Source: Bacteriovoracaceae bacterium UBA2394 (GTDB lineage: Bacteria; Bdellovibrionota; UBA2394). Taken from it: a stretch of 22,825 nucleotides of DNA. Every line of letters starts with the position of its first letter. The first letter of the stretch is position 1. Below, one piece after another: positions 15,853-22,825 of the stretch. The notes beneath the pieces are model-generated. The model did not search any database and was not told where the DNA came from. It saw only the letters and a list, made by a program, of their open reading frames with translations. Position numbers and translations under genes: made by a program. The stretch covers positions 3,017 through 25,841 of the forward strand of contig DDSI01000047.1 of NCBI GenBank assembly GCA_002343335.1, in the 5' to 3' direction.

Positions 15853-17535
15853 TTATCCTAACTTGCCGAGCTTCTTGATTTCCTCTTCGATTTGTTTTGC
15901 ATCGATTCGAGGAATCGTAAAGTCGGAATCAGGACTAATCTTCAGACCCCTGCCACGGAGAAGATCGTAGGCCCCTTGGCGATAGAGCAAAGAACGTAGT
16001 TTTGGATCCGCATCCAAGCCAAAGGCTTTCAGTAATCTTTCCGAATAACTCGGCAAGAAAGGCTGCAAAAGCGCCGCCAATGAGACCATGTAGGTGGCAG
16101 CCTTCGCGAAAAGCGGAATGGCCTTGTCTTTGCCTTCCTTGACCACGTTCCAAGGCTTCACATCGTCCAAATATTTATTGGCTTCTTCCGAAAGTTGAAC
16201 CAGGCGATTGAGCGCCAAATTAATTTCAAACTTCTCCAAAAATTCCACAGCCTCTGCGTGCGCCTTAGAAAGTTGGGGAATATCCGCAAAGGCCTCCGGC
16301 CCTAAAATCCCGTCGTAATGTTTTTTGATCTGCGTGCCCACACGATTGAACAAATTCGCGATCTTATTCACGAGTTCCGCATTCACTTTATCGTGAAACA
16401 TCTGCCAATCAAAATTGGTGTCTTGATGTTCGGGAATGATCGAAATCAAGTAATAACGCACGCGATCCACGCCGTAAGAAGCGAGGGCTTCCTTCGCATC
16501 GACATACCAGCCACTCGATTTCGAAAATTGCTTCTTCATCAAGTTCACAAACATGTTGGCGGGCACATTGGTGGGCAATCGCTCACCGGCCGCCATCAAC
16601 ATCGCCGGCCAAATGATGGTGTGAAAAATGATATTGTCCTTCCCGATGAAGTGAATCATCTCGGAGGGCAAATCGAAATATTGTTTCGCAAGCTCGGGCT
16701 TCTTTTCGCTTTCAGACCATTCAATCAAATTCGATAAATATCCGACTGGCGCTTCGAACCAGACGTAGATTTTCTTACCCGTCTCATGAAAAGGTTCTGG
16801 TAAATCGATTCCCCACGTCACATTTCGAGTGATCGCGCGCTGAGGAATATTTTCCAGAAGGGAGAGTGCGTAATTTCGTACATTCTGCTTCCACGTATTT
16901 TGGCCCTGCAGCCACTCGCGAATTTTCGGAGCCAAGCGCGGCAAATCAAAATACCAATGCTTCACTTTACGCGATTCAATCTGCGATTTACCGCAGATCA
17001 CGCATTTGGGATCGATTATTTCCTCAAAGCTCAGCCAATTCCCGCAGTTCGGGCATTCATCGGATCGCGCTTCGGGGTATCCGCACTTCGAACATTTTCC
17101 GGTCAGATAGCGATCCGGTAAAAACGCTTGATCATTTAAGCAATAAGCTTGTGACTCAGTTTTCTCCACCAAATAGCCGGAAGCATGTACTTTCGTAAAA
17201 AATTCCTGCGCTTTTTTTGCGTGAATTTTTGAAGTGGTTCGCCCGTAAAATGTGAAATCCACATTGTAGGAGCGAAAGAGATCCTGATGGTCCTGATACC
17301 ATTGATCGACATAGGCCTGATACGGCGTCTTTTTCTTCTCGGCATTTAGCGTGATCGCGACCCCGTGCTCGTCACTTCCACTTATATAGATGGCCTCGCT
17401 CCCCACGAGTTTGCAGTGCCGATGGTAAACATCGGCTGGAATGTAAACGCCGGCCAAATGGCCAAAGTGCAGAGGTCCATTCGCGTAGGGTAAGGCAGCG
17501 GTAATAAAGCGTCTTTTCGTGGCGTCGCCCGACAT
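15853..17535 (-). CDS. metG: Methionyl-tRNA synthetase
   Basis: This class Ia synthetase charges tRNA-Met and initiator tRNA. The start is MSGDATKRRFITAALPYANG. HIGH appears as HFGH (23-26). The connective zinc domain has CSKC (148-151), CPNC (161-164) and a third CVIC (178-181) knuckle. WFEAPVGYLSN and FIGKDNIIFHTIIWPAML are the methionine/ATP pocket blocks. The KMSKS loop reads QFSKS (336-340), so its first Lys is replaced by Gln although the essential second Lys remains. The 560 residues end after the anticodon-binding helices, so the C-terminal tRNA-binding (Trbp111-like) domain of E. coli MetG is absent. It is followed 2 bp later by gpmA. Confidence 0.95.
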   Translation of the reverse strand: MSGDATKRRFITAALPYANGPLHFGHLAGVYIPADVYHRHCKLVGSEAIYISGSDEHGVAITLNAEKKKTPYQAYVDQWYQDHQDLFRSYNVDFTFYGRTTSKIHAKKAQEFFTKVHASGYLVEKTESQAYCLNDQAFLPDRYLTGKCSKCGYPEARSDECPNCGNWLSFEEIIDPKCVICGKSQIESRKVKHWYFDLPRLAPKIREWLQGQNTWKQNVRNYALSLLENIPQRAITRNVTWGIDLPEPFHETGKKIYVWFEAPVGYLSNLIEWSESEKKPELAKQYFDLPSEMIHFIGKDNIIFHTIIWPAMLMAAGERLPTNVPANMFVNLMKKQFSKSSGWYVDAKEALASYGVDRVRYYLISIIPEHQDTNFDWQMFHDKVNAELVNKIANLFNRVGTQIKKHYDGILGPEAFADIPQLSKAHAEAVEFLEKFEINLALNRLVQLSEEANKYLDDVKPWNVVKEGKDKAIPLFAKAATYMVSLAALLQPFLPSYSERLLKAFGLDADPKLRSLLYRQGAYDLLRGRGLKISPDSDFTIPRIDAKQIEEEIKKLGKLG

Positions 17536-17579
17536 TCCGAAATGCTAAGAGTTGTCCGCTTTCAAGGCAAAGAAAAGAT

Positions 17580-18215
17580 CTAGGCTAAGAAGATGTCCGA
17601 AGTACCCATCGTGGCCTCCAAACGATAGCCATGGCGAAGAATGTCCATCCGCTGAATTCCATTCTGAGATCGGTTCTCGACGACGAGTGCGGGGATAGGC
17701 ATGGCGGCCCACGGAAAATCTCTTAAAACTGACAGCTCCAGAGCGCGCGTTTGAAGGATTAAAAGATCCACTTGATGAATCCGCCCCTGCCCGAGGAGCT
17801 CAGCCCAGGTAAGAACAGGAACATCACAGGCATTCACCTGCCAACCCGCGGTTTGAACCTCTCGGAGCCAGCGCTCTCGCTGAATCGTCCCAAGTTCACG
17901 CTCCAAAGCGCCTTCCGAATCGGAAGTTCCCGAGACCCAAAGGTAGCGATCTACTTTGGATTCCAACCCTAGGCAGACGTTCAAAGTGAGCGCGGAACGA
18001 TTCTCCTTTAACTTTGAGAACTGCTCAGGACTCGGCTCCGTACAAATCCCAGACCACCCCAACTCTCTTTCGAAAAAGTAGGACGCGCTTGGCGAAATTC
18101 CATCACCGGCGCCGATTTCTACAAAGTTTCCACAGCGGTAATCTGAAAAAAGACGATCAAAGAGGAGTCGATCCTCTCCATACTCAGAAAAAAATCTTTG
18201 CTGCTTGCGAAGCAT
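17580..18215 (-). CDS. FkbM-family methyltransferase-like protein
   Basis: This Rossmann-fold protein of 211 residues resembles FkbM-type SAM methyltransferases. FSEYGEDRLLFDRLF is the usual opening. FVEIGAGDG (31-39) is the SAM-binding motif I, and FFERELGWSGICTEPSPEQF matches the second block, with Glu for SAM ribose. In the later motif, normally ID-x-EGAE, this protein has LQTRALE (154-160), losing the conserved Asp, Glu and Gly, so activity is doubtful or the chemistry differs. I chose ATG 18215. A TTG at 18224 would add three residues but places GAGGG only 2 bases away. It follows the MFS gene by 74 bp and precedes metG by 44 bp on the same strand. The substrate is unknown. Confidence 0.8.
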   Translation of the reverse strand: MLRKQQRFFSEYGEDRLLFDRLFSDYRCGNFVEIGAGDGISPSASYFFERELGWSGICTEPSPEQFSKLKENRSALTLNVCLGLESKVDRYLWVSGTSDSEGALERELGTIQRERWLREVQTAGWQVNACDVPVLTWAELLGQGRIHQVDLLILQTRALELSVLRDFPWAAMPIPALVVENRSQNGIQRMDILRHGYRLEATMGTSDIFLA

Positions 18216-18289
18216 GCAAACCAAAACCCTCGTAAGTATAAGGTAACATGAATTACTTTTCTGACGCGCAGGTTAAATGGAAGGGGCGG

Positions 18290-19462
18290 TTAGATTGAAG
18301 AAGCGGTCCAACGAGAAATAAAAAATACGATCTGCGCGAGAAAAATCACCCCGAGTGCAGCGACGAATGCTCCAATGATATCCGAGCGATAAAAATATCC
18401 TGCACTGATGGGACCTAAGATCCGCGCCACACTTCCTGCAGACTGATAAATTCCCAGCACAACACCCTGATTTCTGGACGATGCCGACTTCGACGTCCAG
18501 GCCGAGAGACAGGGATTCGTAAGCGAATATCCTACCGCGAGAGATGCTAGTCCCGCGACGAGCATCGGAAATGATGTTGCAAAAATGAGCCCCAAAAGTC
18601 CAAAGGCAATCAGAGGAAGCCCCAGACGAATGACGCCGTGCTCACCAAATTTTTTAACGAGCTTTCCAATGAGTCCACCCTGCACGACGGCCATCACAAT
18701 ACCCATGCCGGCAAAGAGAAGTCCGGCTTGTCGCTCGGAAAATGAAAAGCGATCCGTGACGAAAAGACCGAAGGTGACTTCCAACTGCGTGAAGGCCAGC
18801 GTCACAAAGAAGAAAAGCAAAATAGGATAAACCAAAACCGAGGAACTGAGCGTTTCTCGATAAGACTGAAAACTCAGTTTACGACGATTTGCTTTTCGAT
18901 CTTCGCGATTTCCAATTGGCTCATCTAAAACCATCCAGGCCCAAACTAAATTAAGGCCCGACATGGCCGCTGCAAAATAGGAGGGCATTTCGTAACCGTA
19001 AGGAATGAGGAGTCCGCCGATGGCCGGTCCGAAAATAAATCCCAGTCCGAACGCGGCACCGATGAGACCCATCCCTTTCGCTCGTTCCTCCTTGGAGGTG
19101 ATGTCCGCCATATAAGCGGATGCGGTGGAAATATTGGCCGCAAACGCGCCGGCGAAAACGCGACTAATGAGAAGGCTCGTAAAGCTACCCGAGAGTGCTG
19201 CCCATAAAAAAGCCAACGCTTGGCCAGCAATGGTAAGGAGAAGCACCGGTCTTCGACCATAGCGATCGGAGATCTGACCCCAAATCGGAGAAACGATTAC
19301 CTGCATCAGCGAGTAGACGAACATGAGCAATCCGACGGAAAAGGCGTCTTCTCCAAAATGCCGCACAAAAAATGGGAGCATCGGAATCATCACGCCAAAA
19401 CCGAGGAGATCTAAAAAAACGACGGAGAAGATGACGATCTTCGACTGGGATTTTTTCACCAT
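18290..19462 (-). CDS. MFS drug-exporter-like transporter (TetA/DHA1 type)
   Basis: This 390-residue major facilitator protein has about 12 hydrophobic segments. The MFS signature between TM2 and TM3 is GQISDRYGRRPVL (62-74), and the TM4-5 region (SRVFAGAFAANISTASAYMADITS; GAAFGLGFIFGPAIGG) carries the antiporter motif C style of TetA-like drug:H+ antiporters. A charged loop near 195-205 separates the two halves. The ATG follows the ctaB TAG with no spacing, so it belongs to the ctaA-ctaB transcript. Whether it exports a drug or a metabolite linked to heme synthesis cannot be judged from sequence. Confidence 0.9.
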   Translation of the reverse strand: MVKKSQSKIVIFSVVFLDLLGFGVMIPMLPFFVRHFGEDAFSVGLLMFVYSLMQVIVSPIWGQISDRYGRRPVLLLTIAGQALAFLWAALSGSFTSLLISRVFAGAFAANISTASAYMADITSKEERAKGMGLIGAAFGLGFIFGPAIGGLLIPYGYEMPSYFAAAMSGLNLVWAWMVLDEPIGNREDRKANRRKLSFQSYRETLSSSVLVYPILLFFFVTLAFTQLEVTFGLFVTDRFSFSERQAGLLFAGMGIVMAVVQGGLIGKLVKKFGEHGVIRLGLPLIAFGLLGLIFATSFPMLVAGLASLAVGYSLTNPCLSAWTSKSASSRNQGVVLGIYQSAGSVARILGPISAGYFYRSDIIGAFVAALGVIFLAQIVFFISRWTASSI

Positions 19463-20356
19463 CTAGATTTCCCCTCGGAGCCATCTCCAAAGACCGTCCA
19501 GCATAAGTCCCAAAAAGAGGAAAAATAGATATCCAATCGAAACAAAAAAGAGGCGACGGTAAGCAGATACCGTCTGTTTCTTCAACTGCACGACCGTCTC
19601 CCGCATGTACCAAAGCCAAAGCGCAATCGAAAGGATGGCGTAAAGAATCCCAGCATTCTCCATGAAACAAGGAATGAGTCCGAGAGGCAGCAGGATCAAT
19701 GTGTATAAAACAATCTCGAGCCGAGTCCGCTCATCGCCAAGGACATTCGGCAACATGGGGATTCGAACCTTTTCATATTGATCTTTCAGCGCTAGTGCGA
19801 GCGCCCAAAAATGAGGCGGTGTCCAGGTAAAGATAATTCCAAACAAGATCCAACTGAGCGCCGAAAGATCATTTGTGCCCGCCGCCGAAGCGATGAGAGG
19901 TGCTGTCGCACCTGCCGCTCCTCCAATGACGATGTTGTAGTGATGGCGGCGTTTTAACCAAAGCGTATAGATAAATACGTAAAATAAAATAGTGGCGACG
20001 CTGATGATCGCACTGAGCGGATTAATTTTGATCCAAAGAAATGCATTCGAAACAATTCCCAAAAGGAGCGCAAAACTCAGCGCCGAGACGGGCGCAATCG
20101 AATGCAGTGGAAGCGGGCGCTTTGAACGCGTACGATCCATGACCGAATCAATATCGCGATCGATAAATTGATTGATGGCATTCGCGGATGCTGCCGAAAG
20201 AATGATCGCGATTAACACCAAAGACATTTTGAGCGGCTCATGAAAGATTGAGCCTTCCGCAACCATTGTACCGAGACCGGTGATCGCCACGAGCGCGATA
20301 ATCGTAGGTTTCGTCAGCTGCAGATACGCTCGAAATTGAGAAGCACTCGGCATCAT
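19463..20356 (-). CDS. ctaB: Protoheme IX farnesyltransferase (heme O synthase)
   Basis: This UbiA-type membrane prenyltransferase attaches farnesyl to the vinyl group of heme b, giving heme O. The 297 residues are normal. The Mg-diphosphate-binding motif NQFIDRDIDSVMDRT (62-76) contains the conserved Asn and Asp residues, preceded by the start-proximal LTKPTI. WLKRRHHYNIVIGGAAGATA, and later FGIIFTWTPPHFWALALALK, are CtaB hallmarks. About nine membrane segments are visible. Two adjacent ATGs open the gene, with AGGA upstream, so the protein may start at Met2. It lies 5 bp after ctaA and is contiguous with the MFS gene. Product and neighbour together supply heme A for an aa3-type oxidase. Confidence 0.95.
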   Translation of the reverse strand: MMPSASQFRAYLQLTKPTIIALVAITGLGTMVAEGSIFHEPLKMSLVLIAIILSAASANAINQFIDRDIDSVMDRTRSKRPLPLHSIAPVSALSFALLLGIVSNAFLWIKINPLSAIISVATILFYVFIYTLWLKRRHHYNIVIGGAAGATAPLIASAAGTNDLSALSWILFGIIFTWTPPHFWALALALKDQYEKVRIPMLPNVLGDERTRLEIVLYTLILLPLGLIPCFMENAGILYAILSIALWLWYMRETVVQLKKQTVSAYRRLFFVSIGYLFFLFLGLMLDGLWRWLRGEI

Positions 20357-20361
20357 GAATC

Positions 20362-21267
20362 CTAATTGCAGACGGCCTTACGCAGACGAAAATGAGAAAC
20401 CACAAAGAGCGTAAACAAACTGACAGACACGGCCGCATGCAGGAGCGCAAGACCGGGATGGATCAATGTATAAATCATTCCAATACCAATTCCGATCTGA
20501 ACACAAATCAACCCACAAATGGCGATCCAAATTTTCTGGAGTTTGCGATCCTCCGCACGTTTGAAAATGGAGGTTGCCATCAAAATGGAAATCGCGAGCA
20601 AAACAAATCCGCCCCAACGATGAAAAAATTTAACTGCCACCAAACCCGTGAGCTCCGGGATCCATTGTCCCTGGCACGTAGGAAAATCCGGACATACCAA
20701 ACCGGCGTAATGTGAACTCACCGTCCCTCCGACGGTAGCCTGCAAGAAAATTAAAACTAAGCAGATCGAGCTCTCGATCAGCAAAATTTTTCCACTTTGT
20801 ATGCTGCAATTCATGGTCACGCGCGTGAGACGATGCAAAATCCACAAATTTGCGGCAAGCAAGAGATATCCTCCCATCAAATGGGAATTTACAAATTTCG
20901 GATTCAACAATTCCGTCACGGTTTGTCGCCCCAAGTTGGCCTGCACCGCGAACAGAATCAAAGAAAGACCCACAAGATATCCACAGAGCTTCCTCAGATG
21001 AGGTTTTGAAAAGACCCAAACGGCGATGGCGAGTTGAAGAAGGCCCACACTTCCAGCAATCACACGGTGAATCCACTCCATAAATATCTGAAAGTTGAAG
21101 GGGGGTATGAGCTCACCAAAACAAAAGGGCCAGTCCGGACAGGCGAGGCCCGCATCCGCAATTCGGACTCCCGCTCCCAGGATAATGAGAAAAAATAAAA
21201 CGCCGCAAAGAATGGCCTGCATGCGCCAAAGGACGTTCGAAACGGGGATGTCAGTATTGTCCGTCAA
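20362..21267 (-). CDS. ctaA: Heme A synthase (COX15/CtaA)
   Basis: This eight-helix membrane enzyme oxidises the C8 methyl of heme O to a formyl group, giving heme A. The two homologous halves each carry an extracytoplasmic cysteine pair: Cys43/Cys49 in GLACPDWPFC and Cys192/Cys198 in GLVCPDFPTC. Heme-ligand histidines are His67 (EWIHR), His129 (NSHLMG), His216 (FFHRWG) and His277 (LLHAAV). Glu64 matches the family's catalytic Glu. The only start giving a full N-terminus is TTG 21267; no Shine-Dalgarno sequence is visible, and Met16 (21222) is an alternative start that would still keep TM1. It is the first gene of ctaA-ctaB-MFS. Confidence 0.93.
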   Translation of the reverse strand: MTDNTDIPVSNVLWRMQAILCGVLFFLIILGAGVRIADAGLACPDWPFCFGELIPPFNFQIFMEWIHRVIAGSVGLLQLAIAVWVFSKPHLRKLCGYLVGLSLILFAVQANLGRQTVTELLNPKFVNSHLMGGYLLLAANLWILHRLTRVTMNCSIQSGKILLIESSICLVLIFLQATVGGTVSSHYAGLVCPDFPTCQGQWIPELTGLVAVKFFHRWGGFVLLAISILMATSIFKRAEDRKLQKIWIAICGLICVQIGIGIGMIYTLIHPGLALLHAAVSVSLFTLFVVSHFRLRKAVCN

Positions 21268-21310
21268 CGACCATGAATTATCGAAATTGCCCTAGAGAGT
21301 CAAAAGCAGT

Positions 21311-21333
21311 ACGGGCCTCTTTTGGAGGCCCGT
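21311..21333 (-). terminator. Terminator hairpin after the FN3/beta-helix gene
   Basis: A 9-bp perfect stem (ACGGGCCTC / GAGGCCCGT) plus one wobble pair closes a 3-base loop. On the minus strand it is followed by ACTGC and TTTT, so the U-run is short and slightly displaced. It separates the gene ending at 21364 from ctaA. Confidence 0.65.
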
Positions 21334-21363
21334 CTAGAATGACCACACGATTGAAAGGACCTC

Positions 21364-22825
21364 TTAGTAGCGTTTGCCAACTCCAGGCTTTTTATTAGCC
21401 GCGATTCGAGCTTCCATGACGTCGCTCAATCGGATGTCTCCGTTGTTGGACTGACTCATGGAGCGATCACTTGTACAGAAACTGCAACTGACCCCTTGGG
21501 CGTAGTTGATGAACTTGTTGTTTCGCACGGTAACCGAGGCACTACCGACACCATCGTTCATGGCGACGACGTGATTTCCACCCTTGCTGTAATTGTCCTC
21601 GATAATCGCATCATCTCCTCCAATTTCGAAGGAAACACGAACGTAATCGGTCTTGATGCTCGGAGCGTTCTTCAATGGGGCAATCATCACGTTTCGCTTA
21701 ATCTGAATTCCACTGCTCTTATCTAAGATCAGTGAATAGGCGAACGTATTGTTATTACCCGTTCCAGGACGCGCGACGAAGGAAGGATCTTCGTACCAAT
21801 TGTCGAGGAATTTTAGATTCGTTGCAGAACCTTGAAATTCTAAGCCCATCCCTTTCACACCTTTTAGATAATTTTGTTCGACGAGTAGATTCTTGGAATT
21901 TCCGAAAGCATCAATATGCATTCCTGCTCCGATATCTTCGAAGGTATTCGCGCGGACGGTGAAGGTATCATAATTGTATCCGTAAAGACCGAAGCTATGA
22001 TTGCCTCCGGTATCGATACTTGTGAAGTAGTTATCCTCGATTAGCGTATTGCGGAATCCACAAGTAAAGTTGATTCCATTTCGTTCCTTTCCATTCCCGG
22101 TCAGTCGGAAAGTGTTCTTTCGGAAAATATTATTGGCGCTAAAGCTACCAGCCTTATCCATGAAGACTCCTCCGCCATCAAAGGTCATTCCTTCAAAAAT
22201 GAATCCATCGCCCGATGCTTTTACGAGTGGGCCTTCCGGAGTGAGACCTTTCAATTTCGATCCGCTTGCACCTTTGTAAGCGCGATTTCCCGGTAACGTA
22301 ATTTGATTGCTCACATTAAAAGTTCCCGCTGGAAAAAACACGGTTCCGTTGGTCCCAGCCGCATTCGCCGCTCGCAAAATGGCAGCCGAGTCGTCTTTTC
22401 CGTCATTTGCTACCGCACCGTGAGAAAGAATGTTCACGGAATTCGCCGGAGGAGCGATGGGATTGTTCGGCGGGTTTATAGTCGATGTCGCCAAAGTTTT
22501 AAAAGCGTGAACCTTGGCTTGAGCGATATTGCCATACAAGTCGCGACTCACGATTTGGTAATAATAAGCCTTGTTTGCTTGAAGTCCCTGGAGAACGACT
22601 CTGGCCGAAGCTGAAGGGGCGTCATTATAAGAAGTCGTTTGATCGACCGCTGAGGTCGTACCGTACTTCACACGACTCACGACCGCTTCATTGCTCTTCC
22701 ATGCAATTTCTGCCGAAGAGCTCGTGATGTTCTTGATCGAAAGACTAGATAACATTGGCGACGTTAGATCGTGGGCAACGCTCGCGCCATAGAGAATGCG
22801 CACTTCTCCGAAGCTCACCCAATCG
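21364..22825 (-). CDS. Modular extracellular protein: FN3 plus pectate-lyase-type beta-helix, 5' end missing
   Basis: The frame stays open through the right edge (Asp and Trp codons precede a GTG at 22818), so the true start lies outside. The visible 486 residues begin DWVSFGEVRILYG, which looks like the last strand of an F5/8-type (discoidin) or similar carbohydrate-binding module. An FN3 domain follows (about 18-110, counting from the GTG; SAEIAWKSNEAVVSRVKYG, LQANKAYYYQIVSRDLYGN). A Pro/Asn linker then leads to a Pectate_lyase_3-like beta-helix (NILSHGAVANDGKDDSAAIL, then AGTFNVSNQITLPGN and Asn-rich PbH1 coils). The short tail has CSFC. It is probably a secreted polysaccharide-binding or degrading protein; the catalytic residues are not identified. 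A terminator follows. Confidence 0.82.
   Translation of the reverse strand, partial: DWVSFGEVRILYGASVAHDLTSPMLSSLSIKNITSSSAEIAWKSNEAVVSRVKYGTTSAVDQTTSYNDAPSASARVVLQGLQANKAYYYQIVSRDLYGNIAQAKVHAFKTLATSTINPPNNPIAPPANSVNILSHGAVANDGKDDSAAILRAANAAGTNGTVFFPAGTFNVSNQITLPGNRAYKGASGSKLKGLTPEGPLVKASGDGFIFEGMTFDGGGVFMDKAGSFSANNIFRKNTFRLTGNGKERNGINFTCGFRNTLIEDNYFTSIDTGGNHSFGLYGYNYDTFTVRANTFEDIGAGMHIDAFGNSKNLLVEQNYLKGVKGMGLEFQGSATNLKFLDNWYEDPSFVARPGTGNNNTFAYSLILDKSSGIQIKRNVMIAPLKNAPSIKTDYVRVSFEIGGDDAIIEDNYSKGGNHVVAMNDGVGSASVTVRNNKFINYAQGVSCSFCTSDRSMSQSNNGDIRLSDVMEARIAANKKPGVGKRY

Noticed and set aside
21311..21333. Hairpin as an attenuator for ctaA
   Set aside because: It lies upstream of ctaA on the same strand, but just after the stop of the preceding minus-strand gene with a trailing T-run, so a terminator is simpler.
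1..22825. CRISPR array, tRNA or rRNA genes, insertion sequence transposases
   Set aside because: No regularly spaced direct repeats, cloverleaf sequences, rRNA segments or transposase-like proteins were seen.

Overview
The window is about 22.8 kb of dense bacterial chromosome of moderate G+C, with 18 protein genes (two cut by the window edges), no RNA genes and no gene-free stretch above about 110 bp. The two lipobox lipoproteins, Sec-type signal peptides, RND pump and heme A pathway point to a Gram-negative respiring bacterium. A TIGR02147/DUF4423-type regulator next to a secreted protein with a GGE...NGGD start and an HE...Y.hS segment resembles what I recall from Bdellovibrio-like bacteria (Bdellovibrionota). 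That placement is an inference.

Layout. (1) 2-1168, plus strand: the 3' part of a TadA-like deaminase and an unknown lipoprotein. (2) 1162-2588, minus strand: a HIT protein followed by a PseG-like enzyme, divergent from leuS. (3) 2650-6011, plus strand: leuS and hemB, overlapping by ATGA. (4) 6123-10804, plus strand: a beta-helix lipoprotein, a perfect 22-bp inverted repeat and a stand-alone RND pump gene. (5) 10808-13107, minus strand: a TIGR02147-type regulator coupled by GTGA to a secreted protein whose C-terminal two thirds resemble flagellin; the pair has its own promoter candidate. (6) 13207-17535, minus strand: metG, gpmA, vapB, vapC and a secreted S1/P1-nuclease/phospholipase C-type zinc hydrolase, tightly packed, with a 31-bp palindrome before vapB and a terminator after the hydrolase. 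(7) 17580-21267, minus strand: ctaA, ctaB, an MFS exporter and an FkbM-like methyltransferase. (8) 21364-22825, minus strand: the 3' part of a modular extracellular FN3/pectate-lyase-fold protein with its own terminator.

How they work together. Housekeeping genes (leuS, metG, hemB, gpmA, tadA, ctaA, ctaB) form the backbone. CtaB and CtaA make heme O and heme A for a terminal oxidase, and HemB feeds tetrapyrrole synthesis. Between them sit cell-surface and accessory genes: two beta-helix proteins, a secreted zinc hydrolase, a VapBC pair, an orphan PseG homologue and an RND pump.

The most unusual locus is 10808-13107. It encodes a Sec-exported protein that joins a secreted N-terminal domain to flagellin-like D1 helices and Flagellin_IN-like repeats, translationally coupled to an HTH regulator. 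Ordinary flagellins have no signal peptide and leave through the flagellar export apparatus, so this looks like a repurposed flagellin fold.
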